From assembly GCA_002427105.1 (NCBI GenBank), contig DIPM01000033.1, forward strand, positions 149,957 through 213,956: a stretch of DNA of 64,000 nt. The letters run 5' to 3'. Made by a program: the position numbers and the translations under genes. This DNA comes from Marinilabiliaceae bacterium UBA5488 (lineage in GTDB: Bacteria; Bacteroidota; Bacteroidia; Bacteroidales; Marinilabiliaceae). The notes beneath the pieces are model-generated. The model did not search any database. It saw only the letters and a list, made by a program, of their open reading frames with translations, and was not told the origin of the DNA. Of the stretch, positions 7,476 through 16,459 are shown piece after piece; position 1 is the first letter of the stretch; each line of letters begins with the position of its first letter.

Positions 7476-8018
7476 TTAGCAACTGCAACCTGAACCGCAA
7501 CCGCCTCCATGAGAGTGGTCATGACTGTGTCCGCAACCACATGAATCACCAACAAGCTCATCTTCGGTAGCCTCGCGAACAGACAAAATCGAACCCGAGA
7601 AATACAGATCATCTCCGGCTAAAGGATGATTGAAGTCCATTTTTACAACTTCATCGCTGACCTCGAGAACAATACCATTTAGGCGATTACCATTTGCATC
7701 TTGCATGGGAACAGTATTTCCAACTGCAAGCATCTCCTCATCAACAGAGCCGTTTACTTCAAAAATATTCTTTGGTAAATCGACAACTGCATCTTCGTTC
7801 ACCTCTCCATAAGCTTCTTCAGAGCTAAGACCAAACTGGAAATTTTCACCGGCAGCCATTCCTTCAAGCTTGTTCTCGAACATTTCTATCATCCTTCCGG
7901 CGCCAAACAAGAATTCAAGTGGAGCGTCGACTGTAGTTTCTTCAATCATTTCACCATCAGCTCCATTTACTCTAAGTTGATATGTCAACGAAACAAATTT
8001 ATTTCTTCCAATCTTCAT
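7476..8018 (-). CDS. SlyD-like FKBP peptidyl-prolyl isomerase with metal-binding tail
   Basis: The 180-residue protein has the SlyD layout: a short FKBP part (residues 1-70, with DAPLEFLFGAGRMIEMFE), an inserted chaperone flap (about 75-125) and the rest of the FKBP fold, followed by a tail very rich in Cys, His and Gly (GCGHSHDHSHGGGCGSGC). SlyD proteins isomerise proline bonds in folding clients and bind nickel or zinc through this tail, serving hydrogenase assembly or metal storage. The tail here has six Cys and four His. A perfect inverted repeat (CAAACTT-GTAT-AAGTTTG, 8050-8067) lies 32 bases upstream of the start and may be an operator. A strong terminator follows the gene. Confidence 0.9.
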   Translation of the reverse strand: MKIGRNKFVSLTYQLRVNGADGEMIEETTVDAPLEFLFGAGRMIEMFENKLEGMAAGENFQFGLSSEEAYGEVNEDAVVDLPKNIFEVNGSVDEEMLAVGNTVPMQDANGNRLNGIVLEVSDEVVKMDFNHPLAGDDLYFSGSILSVREATEDELVGDSCGCGHSHDHSHGGGCGSGCSC

Positions 8019-8142
8019 GATATCACTTTTATTAGTTTTCTGAATTTTACAAACTTGTATAAGTTTGCAAAGAAACGGAGATTTTGCTTATTGTCAAAAT
8101 GTGAATCGAAAAATCCTGCTCTTTAACACTTTTTTAACCGTC

Positions 8143-8179
8143 AAAAAAAGGACTACACACTTGATGTGAAGTCCTTTTA
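8143..8179 (-). terminator. Terminator of the GlsB-like gene
   Basis: The minus strand forms a long stem, AAAAGGACT-CACAT with GTGTG-AGTCCTTTT, followed by TTT. It lies directly downstream of the gene ending at 8205. Confidence 0.75.
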
Positions 8180-8204
8180 GATGCTTTCAGGCAAATGCTC
8201 TAAA

Positions 8205-8447
8205 CTATTTCTTCCTGAAAAGCGACACGATCCACAATAAAATCACGGCACCTACTGTAGCAGAAATCAATTGCCATAGCAAACCGCCTCCACCAACACC
8301 TAATTGCGTGAACAACCATCCACCTATTAGACCGCCTACCAAACCAATAATAAGATTAAGAATTAATCCTTGTCCGGCACCTTTCATAATCCGACTTCCA
8401 AGAAAGCCTGCAAGCAGACCAACCAATAATGATAACAATAGACCCAT
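8205..8447 (-). CDS. GlsB/YeaQ/YmgE-family small membrane protein
   Basis: The 80-residue protein has three hydrophobic helices broken by Gly-rich turns: GLLAGFLGSRIMKG, IIGLVGGLIGGWLF and GAVILLWIVSLF. This is the transglycosylase-associated (GlsB, YeaQ) pattern, a family linked to general stress in many bacteria but without a proven biochemical activity. The start at 8447 (MGLLLSLL) is chosen because the earlier in-frame Met at 8480 would add a polar tail that the family lacks. It stands alone between terminators. Confidence 0.85.
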   Translation of the reverse strand: MGLLLSLLVGLLAGFLGSRIMKGAGQGLILNLIIGLVGGLIGGWLFTQLGVGGGGLLWQLISATVGAVILLWIVSLFRKK

Positions 8448-8597
8448 GACTTTAAATTTTATAGTTAAACAATAAACCAATTAATAAATTTACTACTATT
8501 TTTGACGAAAAATAATTATAGGTGATTAAATGCATATTAACTGTTGCTGAAAACCTAAAAGACAACATTATAATGCATATAACAACAACTTTTCACA

Positions 8598-9407
8598 ATG
8601 GTAAACAAAGTAGTTATTATAACAGGAGCATCATCAGGTATCGGTCTGGCCTGTGCCAAAGAGTATGCAAGCCGGGGTGCTGCTGTTTCAATTTGTGCTC
8701 GTTCGGCCGATAAGCTTGAAGAAATCAAAAATGAACTTCAATCTGCCGGTCACCGGATATTGGTTACTCCAGCCGACGTTAGCAAAGAGGAAGATTGTAA
8801 GCGTCTTATAGAAAACACAGTTAAGGAGTTTGGCAAAATTGACATTCTTATAAACAATGCGGGCATCTCAATGAGGGCGCTGTTTGTTGACGTAGATCTC
8901 GCGGTGATGCATAAACTGATGGATGTTAACTTTTGGGGAACTGTCTATTGCACCAAATATGCCCTTCCCTATATCCTTCAACAAAAGGGCTCAGTGGTGG
9001 GCGTTACATCTATTGCAGGGTTTATCGGACTACCCGGAAGAGTGGGGTATTCAGCATCCAAGTTTGCTATTAACGGCTTCCTGGAAACCATACGCGTCGA
9101 AAACCTCAAGACGGGGCTGCATGTAATGGTAGCGGCTCCGGGCTTTACTGCCTCCAACGTGCGCAAAGCGGCCCTCACAGCCAACGGGTCGGCACAGGGA
9201 GAGACGCCACGCCACGAAGAAGATATGATGTCGGCCGAAGAGGTAGCCGTACACATGGTTAAGGCGATAAACAGGCGTAAACGTACGCTAGTTCTTACCT
9301 TCGTTGAGGGAAAACTCACGGTTTTCCTCCGTAAATGGCTTCCTTCGCTTGTCGATTATTTTACCTACAAATTTATGGCGCGTGAACCAGACTCGCCCTT
9401 CAAATAG
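8598..9407 (+). CDS. Short-chain dehydrogenase/reductase (classical SDR)
   Basis: A 269-residue classical SDR with TGASSGIG (residues 9-16), NNAG (86-89) and the catalytic Ser138, Tyr151, Lys155 (YSASK). The motif CARS after the second strand is typical of NADP users. The long substrate loop and the basic, hydrophobic C-terminus (FLRKWLPSLVDYFTYKF) resemble membrane-associated SDRs acting on lipids or acyl chains. It is followed after 12 bases by a hotdog thioesterase, so the two are probably one operon; the pairing hints at acyl-group metabolism, but the substrate is unknown. It is a different subgroup from the SDR at 4894-5706. Confidence 0.88.
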   Translation: MVNKVVIITGASSGIGLACAKEYASRGAAVSICARSADKLEEIKNELQSAGHRILVTPADVSKEEDCKRLIENTVKEFGKIDILINNAGISMRALFVDVDLAVMHKLMDVNFWGTVYCTKYALPYILQQKGSVVGVTSIAGFIGLPGRVGYSASKFAINGFLETIRVENLKTGLHVMVAAPGFTASNVRKAALTANGSAQGETPRHEEDMMSAEEVAVHMVKAINRRKRTLVLTFVEGKLTVFLRKWLPSLVDYFTYKFMAREPDSPFK

Positions 9408-9419
9408 AACATCGCTAAA

Positions 9420-9836
9420 ATGCTTTATAACAAGAGTGAAATCAAAGTGCGCTATGGTGAGACAGACCAGATGGGCGTAGTGAATAATGCTGTTTACCCT
9501 TCATGGTTTGAGATTGGGAGAACGGAGCTTTTCGATGAGCTAGGTCTTCCCTATAGTCAGATGGAGAAAAGGGGTATTATGCTTCCCCTTTCTGAGTTAT
9601 ATGTAAAGTACCTGAGTCCCGCTCTATACGGGGAAATTGTAAGTATCGAAACCACGGTTGATACTTTCCCGGGCGTTCGCATCGTATTTAACTACAAAAT
9701 AAGTTGCGGCCAAAGATTAATTGCGACAGGTCATTCGGTCCAGGCTTTTATAAGCGCCGAGACCCGACGACCAATACGCATACCCGACTGGCTGAAAGAC
9801 GCACTACTTCCCCATTTTGGTGAACCGGAGATTTAA
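9420..9836 (+). CDS. Acyl-CoA thioesterase of the YbgC/4-hydroxybenzoyl-CoA family
   Basis: A 138-residue single hotdog domain. The active-site region RYGETDQMGVVNNAVYPSWF contains the catalytic Asp16 of the YbgC group and the following helix with Glu and Arg (FEIGRTEL). Such enzymes hydrolyse acyl-CoA or acyl-ACP thioesters in the cytoplasm. It starts 12 bases after the SDR stop and shares its transcript. The downstream hairpin at 9900-9949 would end the operon. Chain-length preference cannot be read from the sequence. Confidence 0.88.
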   Translation: MLYNKSEIKVRYGETDQMGVVNNAVYPSWFEIGRTELFDELGLPYSQMEKRGIMLPLSELYVKYLSPALYGEIVSIETTVDTFPGVRIVFNYKISCGQRLIATGHSVQAFISAETRRPIRIPDWLKDALLPHFGEPEI

Positions 9837-9899
9837 ACTAAAAAAAGACTTTCTGTCTTCAGAATTATTACATACTTACAACTCAATGAGCTTAAAGAA

Positions 9900-9949
9900 A
9901 GTTCGGCATAAGAAAACCGCGAACAATTTTCCTATGCCGAACTATTTTT
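9900..9949. terminator. Bidirectional terminator between the thioesterase and GH97 genes
   Basis: A strong stem AGTTCGGCATA/TATGCCGAACT extends inward after one mismatch with GAAAA/TTTTC. It is followed by TATTTTT on the plus strand, and on the minus strand by TTTCTTTAAG. It serves both converging genes. Confidence 0.75.
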
Positions 9950-10008
9950 ACAACTAAGACTTAGCCCGAATACGGCTTAAAAGTCCTTAGTCCACTATCT
10001 TCATTTGC

Positions 10009-12147
10009 CTACAGCTTCTTTAATCCCTTGGCTTGAGAGGGGTCAGTAATCTCAATCACACTGATAGCATATCCTCCACCGGGGGCACAAAGCTGCTTGA
10101 GCTTGGACTTGCTGTTTACTATAACTTTACGGATTTTATATGCCTGCGGATTATTCTTGTAATGAGCGTCCTTTGCATCAGCATAAATTGTAGCTACATA
10201 GCTTTTGTCTCTATCAAGGAAATCAAAGCTAATCCTGGAGGTATAGCCATTTTCATCAACAGTACTTCCAATAAACCAGTTTGCACTTCCTTTAGCTTTG
10301 CGTGCTATTGTTATATAATCGCCGGGTTCGGCTTCCAAAACCTTTGTATCATCCCAATCTACGGCAACATCCTTTATAAACTGGAAGGCATCCAAAAACT
10401 GATTGTAATGCTCGGGTAAATCGGCAGCCATTTGTAAGGGACTGTACATAGTAACATAAAGAGCTAACTGTCGGGCAATAGTAGTACGCACCCACGAGTC
10501 ATTATCAGGATTCAGCTTACTAATATCAGTAACAAAAATTCCGGGCGTATAATCCATCGGTCCACCGATCAGTCGGGTAAATGGAATAATGGTAGTATGA
10601 TCCGGTTTGCTTCCTCCAAAAGATTCATATTCAGTACCACGGGCAGATTCGTTAGCCAGCAAGTTGGGATAGGTTCTGGATAGACCGGTAGGGCGAACTG
10701 CCTCATGCGCATTCACAGCAATTTTATACTCAGCTGCCTTCTCTATGGCATAAACATAATGATCTACCATCCATTGCCCGTAGTGATGTTCTCCGCGAGG
10801 AATAATATCGCCAACGTATCCACTCTTAACAGAGTTATATCCATTGTCAACCATGAACTGATAAGCCCTGTCCAGATGACGCTCATAATTGCGCACCGAG
10901 CTGGATGTCTCGTGATGCATCATAAGTCTGACCCCTTTAGATGCAGCGTAGTTATTCAACATCTTAACATCAAAATCAGGATAAGGAGTAATAAAATCGA
11001 AGACATAGTCTTTGGATTTACCAAACCAGTCTTCCCATCCCACATTCCATCCTTCAACCAAAACGGCATCAAAGCCATGCTCTGCGGCAAAATCTATATA
11101 AGTTTTAACATGCTCATTGTTGGCAGCATGGCGACCATTGGGTTGAACTTTAGAATAATCCGTCAAGCCCAGTTTTACAGAAGTCAAATCACTATAGGCC
11201 CAACTGCTTTTCCCTGTTATCATTTCCCACCAAACGCCAATATACTTAACAGGCTTAATCCACGAAGTATCCTCATATTTGGTAGGTTCATTCAAATTAA
11301 GAGTAATATTAGACTCCAAAATTCCGGCTGCCCTATCGCTCACTATTATTGTACGCCATGGCGTTTCGAAGGGAGTCTGTAAATATCCTTTATTTCCCTG
11401 TGCGTCAGGTGTAAGATGTGATTCAAAGACCATATTCTTATCATCCAAATCCAGATGCATACAACTGTAGCCTATCAAAGCGGCCTCATGTAGGTTAATA
11501 TATAAACCCTGGTCGGTTTTCAACATAAGAGCCGTCTGCACGCCGGTCTCAGAAAAAGGAGTCTGCGAAGCGTTAGGAGTTATTGCACTCTTCATCAAGC
11601 CACGGATTTCGCTAAGCCGAGAAGTGGTATAATCATACTCTTGCGTATCGTAATCACCCGGGATCCAAAACGCGATATGGTCGCCCGTCATCGCGAAGCG
11701 GGTACGTTCTTCGGCAATCACGAAATAGTTGAGCTTGTCCTGTTCCGGAAACTCATACCTAAAACCCACACCATCATTGAAAGCCCTGAATCGAATCAGG
11801 ATACTCCTGTCGGTAGAGCTTTGCTTAAGGGTAATAGCCATTTCATTGTAATGGTTGCGAATACTCTTCCATTCGCCCCATACAGGCTCCCATGTTTCGT
11901 CAAATGTGCCGCGTTGTGCTTCAACTAGTTCAAAGCCGTCAAGCAAGGCTGGCGCATCTTTAAGCTCAAGTCCCAGACTGCTTTCGTTGATAACAGCCAT
12001 GTTTTTGTATTCCACCTTATAGTAAGGAATACCGTCTTTTAGATCAAAGTGTAGAACTAGGTTTCCATTTGGGGATTTCAACACTTCCGCATTCAAATTG
12101 AAGGCAGATAATAAAACACTGATCATTAGATAAAAGATTTTTCTCAT
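10009..12147 (-). CDS. GH97 alpha-glucosidase (SusB-like)
   Basis: A 712-residue secreted glycoside hydrolase of family 97. A signal peptide (residues 1-20, ending FNLNA) is followed by the N-terminal beta-sandwich, a TIM barrel and a C-terminal beta domain. The three carboxylates that catalyse inversion in Bacteroides SusB are all present at a constant offset of 26: Glu413 (HHET), Glu482 (HEAVRPTG) and Glu506 (RGTEYE). This favours the inverting alpha-glucosidase branch over the retaining alpha-galactosidase branch. It would release glucose from maltose-type or related oligosaccharides in the periplasm. No SusC/SusD pair or regulator lies nearby, so it is not in a classical utilisation locus. 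Confidence 0.93.
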   Translation of the reverse strand: MRKIFYLMISVLLSAFNLNAEVLKSPNGNLVLHFDLKDGIPYYKVEYKNMAVINESSLGLELKDAPALLDGFELVEAQRGTFDETWEPVWGEWKSIRNHYNEMAITLKQSSTDRSILIRFRAFNDGVGFRYEFPEQDKLNYFVIAEERTRFAMTGDHIAFWIPGDYDTQEYDYTTSRLSEIRGLMKSAITPNASQTPFSETGVQTALMLKTDQGLYINLHEAALIGYSCMHLDLDDKNMVFESHLTPDAQGNKGYLQTPFETPWRTIIVSDRAAGILESNITLNLNEPTKYEDTSWIKPVKYIGVWWEMITGKSSWAYSDLTSVKLGLTDYSKVQPNGRHAANNEHVKTYIDFAAEHGFDAVLVEGWNVGWEDWFGKSKDYVFDFITPYPDFDVKMLNNYAASKGVRLMMHHETSSSVRNYERHLDRAYQFMVDNGYNSVKSGYVGDIIPRGEHHYGQWMVDHYVYAIEKAAEYKIAVNAHEAVRPTGLSRTYPNLLANESARGTEYESFGGSKPDHTTIIPFTRLIGGPMDYTPGIFVTDISKLNPDNDSWVRTTIARQLALYVTMYSPLQMAADLPEHYNQFLDAFQFIKDVAVDWDDTKVLEAEPGDYITIARKAKGSANWFIGSTVDENGYTSRISFDFLDRDKSYVATIYADAKDAHYKNNPQAYKIRKVIVNSKSKLKQLCAPGGGYAISVIEITDPSQAKGLKKL

Positions 12148-12164
12148 ACACTATTAAATATTAA

Positions 12165-12809
12165 TTAAAAAAACAAATGCTTAATCATCCAACTTGCAAA
12201 GCCAATGACCACTAAAATAATAATAGTGGCACCGGCAATTCTATTTATCCAGAATAGTCTTCTTAAATTTACCGCGCTTCTAAAAAAGCCTACCACAGAG
12301 GTCAGTAAAAACCACCATGCAGCTGCCCCAAGAAATACACCCGTGATTAAAACCAGCTGCCCATAAATCCCGGAATTTGTCATAACAACACCAAATCCGG
12401 CAAAAAAGGCAATAAAAAGAAAGATAGCAAGAGGATTTGAAAAGGTTAGCAAAAAAGTTGATACATAGTCTTGCAAATAACTATTCTTACTCTTTCCGCT
12501 TCGCTGTTTGCGAAGCTGTTTTGCAGGGTTGGAGCGAAATATATGCCAGCCCAGGAGTATTAGAATTATAGAACCGAAAACCTGAATCCAAACAAACTGC
12601 TCTTCAATGAAGGTAACAATAAAAGAGAGGCTAAAGCCTGCAATAATGGCGTAAATTATATCTGATGAGGCAGCCCCCAAACCTGACACGAAGCCTGACA
12701 GGCGACCTCTTTGCAGAGTCCTTTGAATGCACAAAACGCCAATCGGGCCTAAAGGGACTGAGGCCGAAAAACCAACAAGCATTCCATCTATTATTCCTTT
12801 CCACACCAT
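12165..12809 (-). CDS. LysE/RhtB-family amino-acid exporter
   Basis: A 214-residue integral membrane protein with about six helices. The N-terminal signature GFSASVPLGPIGVLCIQRTLQRG (residues 12-34) is that of LysE/RhtB translocators, which export lysine, threonine, homoserine or other small metabolites by proton exchange. The basic loop KQLRKQRSGKSKN sits between helices 3 and 4 as usual. Upstream is a 371-base divergent spacer shared with the Pit gene; the substrate is not evident. Confidence 0.87.
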   Translation of the reverse strand: MVWKGIIDGMLVGFSASVPLGPIGVLCIQRTLQRGRLSGFVSGLGAASSDIIYAIIAGFSLSFIVTFIEEQFVWIQVFGSIILILLGWHIFRSNPAKQLRKQRSGKSKNSYLQDYVSTFLLTFSNPLAIFLFIAFFAGFGVVMTNSGIYGQLVLITGVFLGAAAWWFLLTSVVGFFRSAVNLRRLFWINRIAGATIIILVVIGFASWMIKHLFF

Positions 12810-13180
12810 TATGCAAATATCTTAAAAATTTTCATAGCCCTAAAACATTCTATGGTCAAAAAACTCCTTTGAAAACATCATCTGATTTAATAATTGCTTA
12901 AATTTATAGGCTCGAAAAAGAGGCTGCTAAATTTTGCATGCTTAAGCGCTTAAAATAAGCTTATTAATATGAGATATCAACAGGCACATCATTTTTAACT
13001 ATATATTTCTTAACATAGAGTTAACAAACAGAGAGGCATTATATAAGAATATGGAAGTAGTTTTGCGTGCAAAATCGAGATTTTAATAAAAAACCTGTCA
13101 TATTACCCTAATATTAAGTGATAGAAGAAACCAATTATATTGAGTAATATCTTATTTATTAAACCGGTGAACCTGAAATA
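12810..13180. promoter_or_regulatory. Divergent spacer between lysE-like and pit genes, with two abutting palindromes
   Basis: No gene is seen in these 371 bases. Two perfect 12-base palindromes touch each other: TTAAGCGCTTAA (12942-12953) and AATAAGCTTATT (12954-12965). A -7-like TAGTTTTG lies at 13058-13065 facing the Pit gene and would give a leader of about 110 bases, but no good -33 element is visible. The palindromes may be an operator for either gene; this is inferred from symmetry only. Confidence 0.4.
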
Positions 13181-15430
13181 ATGGAAAACGTTTATTTAAT
13201 TCTTGTTATCATTCTTTTTGTCCTGGCCATTTTCGACCTTGTAGTCGGGGTTTCAAATGATGCTGTAAATTTCGTCAACTCAGCAGTTGGTGCCAAGGCT
13301 GCACCATTTAAAGTAATTATGGCCGTTGCTGCCCTGGGAGTTTTTATTGGCGCAACATTCTCAAGCGGGATGATGGAAATCGCACGAAAGAGCATGTTTC
13401 ACCCCGAAATGTTCTTCTTCGAGGAAGTGATGATTATACTTCTGGCGGTAATGATTACCGACGTCATCCTGCTCGACCTTTTCAACGCCTTCGGGATGCC
13501 GACATCAACCACTGTCTCTATCGTGTTTGAGCTTTTGGGTGCTGCTGTTGGTGTAGCCTTAATAAAGGTGGCAAATAACCCGGAAGTGCCGATGAGCGAA
13601 TATATAAACTCGGCTAAATCCCTGGCTATTATTGCTGGAATTTTGATATCTGTAGTTATTTCATTCACTGCCGGGGCTATTATTCAATATATTACAAGGG
13701 CAATTTTCTCTTTTAATTACGAAAAACGCTTTAAGTATTTAGGATCACTATGGGGCGGTTTTGCAATTACTGTCACCACTTATTTCCTGCTTGTCAAAGG
13801 AGCTGATGGCTCATCCTTTATGACCGACGAAGTCAAGGCCTGGATAAAAGGAAACTCGAATACCATTTTCCTGTTCAGTTTTATTGGATGGACTGTTATT
13901 CTTCAGGTATGCCACTGGCTATTCAAAATTAATATATTGAAGTTTACAATCCTGGTTGGTACTTTTGCTCTGGCTATGGCCTTCGCCGGAAATGATTTGG
14001 TCAACTTTATAGGAGTTCCCATTGCAGGTCTGGATTCTTACCTACACTATCTAAACACTCCCGGGGCAAGACCCGACACCTTGTTGATGAGCTTCCTTTC
14101 CGAACCCGCCCAGACCGAGACCTATATCCTCCTGGCTGCCGGGCTGGTAATGGTTATAACACTGTTTACCTCGAAAAAAGCAAGGCGTGTAATTAAAACA
14201 GAGGTTGACCTTGGTCGCCAAAGCGAGGGAGAAGAGCGCTTTGGCTCATCATTCTTTGCTCGTTCTTTGGTTCGCGGCTCTCTATCATTATCCAAATCTG
14301 TATCTAAATTTGTGCCTGCCGTAATTAAAAACTATCTGGACAAACAGTTTGAACAACCTGACAGGGATATGGCAGCAGTGAAAAAAGGTGCTCCTGCATT
14401 TGACCTTTTAAGAGCCTCCGTCAATCTGGTGATAGCCAGTATTCTTATAGCCAGTGCCACTTCCTTGAAACTACCTCTCTCAACCACTTATGTTACATTT
14501 ATGGTAGCGATGGGAAGCTCCCTGTCCGACCGTGCTTGGGACAGAGATAGTGCGGTTTATCGAATTACCGGAGTGCTTTCAGTAATAGGAGGCTGGTTCT
14601 TCACGGCATTCTCTGCCTTTACCGTTACTTTCTTAGTGGCTATAGCCCTTTCTTATGGAGGATTATGGGTCTTATTTGGAATGCTTGCCCTCGTTATTTT
14701 CATTTTGTCAAAATCTCACCTCTTAAATAAGAGTCAGGATTCAGAACAAATCATTGATAATGAAGCTGAATTTGAGGAAATTGATGGCTTTATTGTCTCA
14801 GAAAAGGTGCAGGAGCAGTGTAAGTTAAACGTTACCGATGTTCTGACTAATGTATCTGAATATTACGCTAGAACACTTAAAGCTTTTGAAAGGGAAGATC
14901 GTAAGCTGCTGAAAGATACTGCAAAACAGGTTAATGCCCTTAGCCTGCGCTCGAAGAAGATGCGCTCAAATATTTACAAAACAGTGCGCAGACTTCAGGA
15001 AGAGAACATAGATTCAGGACTATACTATGTTCAGGTACTTGACTATCTGAGGGAGACTGCTCAATGTCTTACTTTTATCACAAATCCATGTTGGGATCAC
15101 CTGAACAATAATCATAAACCTTTTACCGATGAGCAGTTTGCCGATTTCAGGTCTTTGCAACTAAGGGTAAAAAACATAATTGACGACTCGGTGGAAATGA
15201 TCGAGTCAGGAGATTTTACAGAAATTGAAAAAGTCTTAAAGGCTCAGTCTGTAATCCTTGAACAAATCAGAAACTTGAGAAAAACTCAGCTTAAAAGGAT
15301 AAAGAAAGAAAAATCCGGAACTAAGGTAAGCATGTTATATCTGGGAGTGCTTCACGAAACTCAAAGTATGATGTTACACCTGGTTAACCTTGTTAAAGCT
15401 AATCGTGACTTTGCTGCTTATCTAAAATAG
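13181..15430 (+). CDS. Inorganic phosphate transporter of the Pit family with C-terminal PhoU-like domain
   Basis: A 749-residue protein. The two inverted halves of a PiT transporter are marked by GVSNDAVNFVNSAVG (residues 23-37) and GNDLVNFIGVPIAG (around 269-282), and there are about ten to twelve hydrophobic helices up to residue 510. Residues 520-749 are soluble and helical, with the spacing of a PhoU bundle (VTDVLTNVSEYYARTL, RDFAAYL). Pit proteins carry phosphate as a metal-phosphate complex or with cations, at low affinity. Such Pit-PhoU fusions are known in Bacteroidetes. Because the Pst operon at 2455-4757 is broken, this is the only complete phosphate importer in the window. Confidence 0.92.
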   Translation: MENVYLILVIILFVLAIFDLVVGVSNDAVNFVNSAVGAKAAPFKVIMAVAALGVFIGATFSSGMMEIARKSMFHPEMFFFEEVMIILLAVMITDVILLDLFNAFGMPTSTTVSIVFELLGAAVGVALIKVANNPEVPMSEYINSAKSLAIIAGILISVVISFTAGAIIQYITRAIFSFNYEKRFKYLGSLWGGFAITVTTYFLLVKGADGSSFMTDEVKAWIKGNSNTIFLFSFIGWTVILQVCHWLFKINILKFTILVGTFALAMAFAGNDLVNFIGVPIAGLDSYLHYLNTPGARPDTLLMSFLSEPAQTETYILLAAGLVMVITLFTSKKARRVIKTEVDLGRQSEGEERFGSSFFARSLVRGSLSLSKSVSKFVPAVIKNYLDKQFEQPDRDMAAVKKGAPAFDLLRASVNLVIASILIASATSLKLPLSTTYVTFMVAMGSSLSDRAWDRDSAVYRITGVLSVIGGWFFTAFSAFTVTFLVAIALSYGGLWVLFGMLALVIFILSKSHLLNKSQDSEQIIDNEAEFEEIDGFIVSEKVQEQCKLNVTDVLTNVSEYYARTLKAFEREDRKLLKDTAKQVNALSLRSKKMRSNIYKTVRRLQEENIDSGLYYVQVLDYLRETAQCLTFITNPCWDHLNNNHKPFTDEQFADFRSLQLRVKNIIDDSVEMIESGDFTEIEKVLKAQSVILEQIRNLRKTQLKRIKKEKSGTKVSMLYLGVLHETQSMMLHLVNLVKANRDFAAYLK

Positions 15431-15453
15431 CAGGGAGAAAGCTAAGAGAGTAT

Positions 15454-15489
15454 AAAAAACAAGTGCGGTAGCTAAATGCACCGCGCTTG
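15454..15489 (-). terminator. Terminator of the LytTR regulator gene
   Basis: A 10-base-pair stem (CAAGCGCGGT/ACCGCACTTG with one G-U pair) is followed on the minus strand by TTTTTT. The plus strand side may also help end the Pit transcript. Confidence 0.7.
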
Positions 15490-15491
15490 CT

Positions 15492-16205
15492 TTATCTGGT
15501 AATCAAATTGATATCATCAAGAAGTTTGTCTTTATACGACTTTCCTATCGGGATTATCTTATTGCCGCCCTCAGCCTTAATAATTACCGAGTTATCTTCA
15601 ATCGCGTTAATCTTACTAAAATTAACGATATACGACCGATGTATCCTCATAAACTTGTCGGCAGGCATCTTATCAGCAATAGATTTCATAGTAAAGTGAA
15701 TAGTAAACTTTTCGCGGAAGGTATTGACCACTACGTAATTCTCCAATGCCTCTATCCACAAAATATCATCATATTTCACACGTACCAGCGATGAGTTATT
15801 CTTAATAAATATTTCCGTGCTCTGCTTAACCGGATTCTCCTTCTTCTCAAAACGCTCACGAGCCCTGTTTACGGCCTTAATAAAACGGCCGAAAGTCACC
15901 GGTTTCAAAAGGTAGTCAGTTACGTCATATTCATAGGATTCTAAAGCGTACTTTTCCTGAGATGAATAAATAATAATCTGAGGAATAACATTTAAAGCTT
16001 TAAGGAACTCAATACCCGACATCTCAGGCATTTCAATATCAAGGAAAATCAGGTGAATCGGTGTTGCTTCACTATTGTTAAGCATGTTAACAGCATTCAC
16101 TGCACTGGAAAACGAGCCCATCAGATTTAATCCCTCCGTACGGTTGACAAACTCTTCAACTATTTTAATTGAGAAATTGTCATCATCAACAATAATGCAA
16201 TTCAT
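15492..16205 (-). CDS. LytTR-family response regulator
   Basis: A 237-residue two-domain regulator. The receiver domain has the acidic pocket Asp7-Asp9, the phosphoacceptor Asp56 (FLDIEMP) and the conserved Lys in LLKPV. The C-terminal LytTR DNA-binding domain (about residues 135-235) includes the typical IHRSYIVNFSKIN. Such regulators bind direct repeats upstream of targets and are driven by membrane histidine kinases of the LytS/His_kinase type. No kinase gene lies beside it, so it is an orphan here. Confidence 0.92.
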   Translation of the reverse strand: MNCIIVDDDNFSIKIVEEFVNRTEGLNLMGSFSSAVNAVNMLNNSEATPIHLIFLDIEMPEMSGIEFLKALNVIPQIIIYSSQEKYALESYEYDVTDYLLKPVTFGRFIKAVNRARERFEKKENPVKQSTEIFIKNNSSLVRVKYDDILWIEALENYVVVNTFREKFTIHFTMKSIADKMPADKFMRIHRSYIVNFSKINAIEDNSVIIKAEGGNKIIPIGKSYKDKLLDDINLITR

Positions 16206-16398
16206 AGATTTAGATTTTGCTCAAAATTATAAAATATAACATACAATCATGGCGAAATTATCAATTTTCGTTGTAAAGTACTAAAAACAATTGATAAACA
16301 GCCAAAAATGATGCTTTTTTTAGATATCAAGAGCCCTCGCAAAAAGGAAGGAAGCAATCTGATAAAAGTCTTTCAGAATAATGAAACCCGACAGGTAC

Positions 16399-16440
16399 AA
16401 AAAAAAAGAGAGCCGCTTTTTAACCAACCCTCTTTTTTTC
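16399..16440 (-). terminator. Terminator of the HU gene
   Basis: The minus strand reads AAAAAAAGAGGGTT, loop, GGCTCTCTTTTTTTTT: an eight-pair stem with wobble pairs and a long T run. Confidence 0.7.
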
Positions 16441-16459
16441 TTTTCCTGTAGTCCCCGGT

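Noticed and set aside
10009..12147. Polysaccharide utilisation locus around the GH97 gene
   Set aside because: No SusC/SusD pair, regulator or further glycosidase is adjacent; the TonB receptor at 58215 is far away and lacks a SusD partner.
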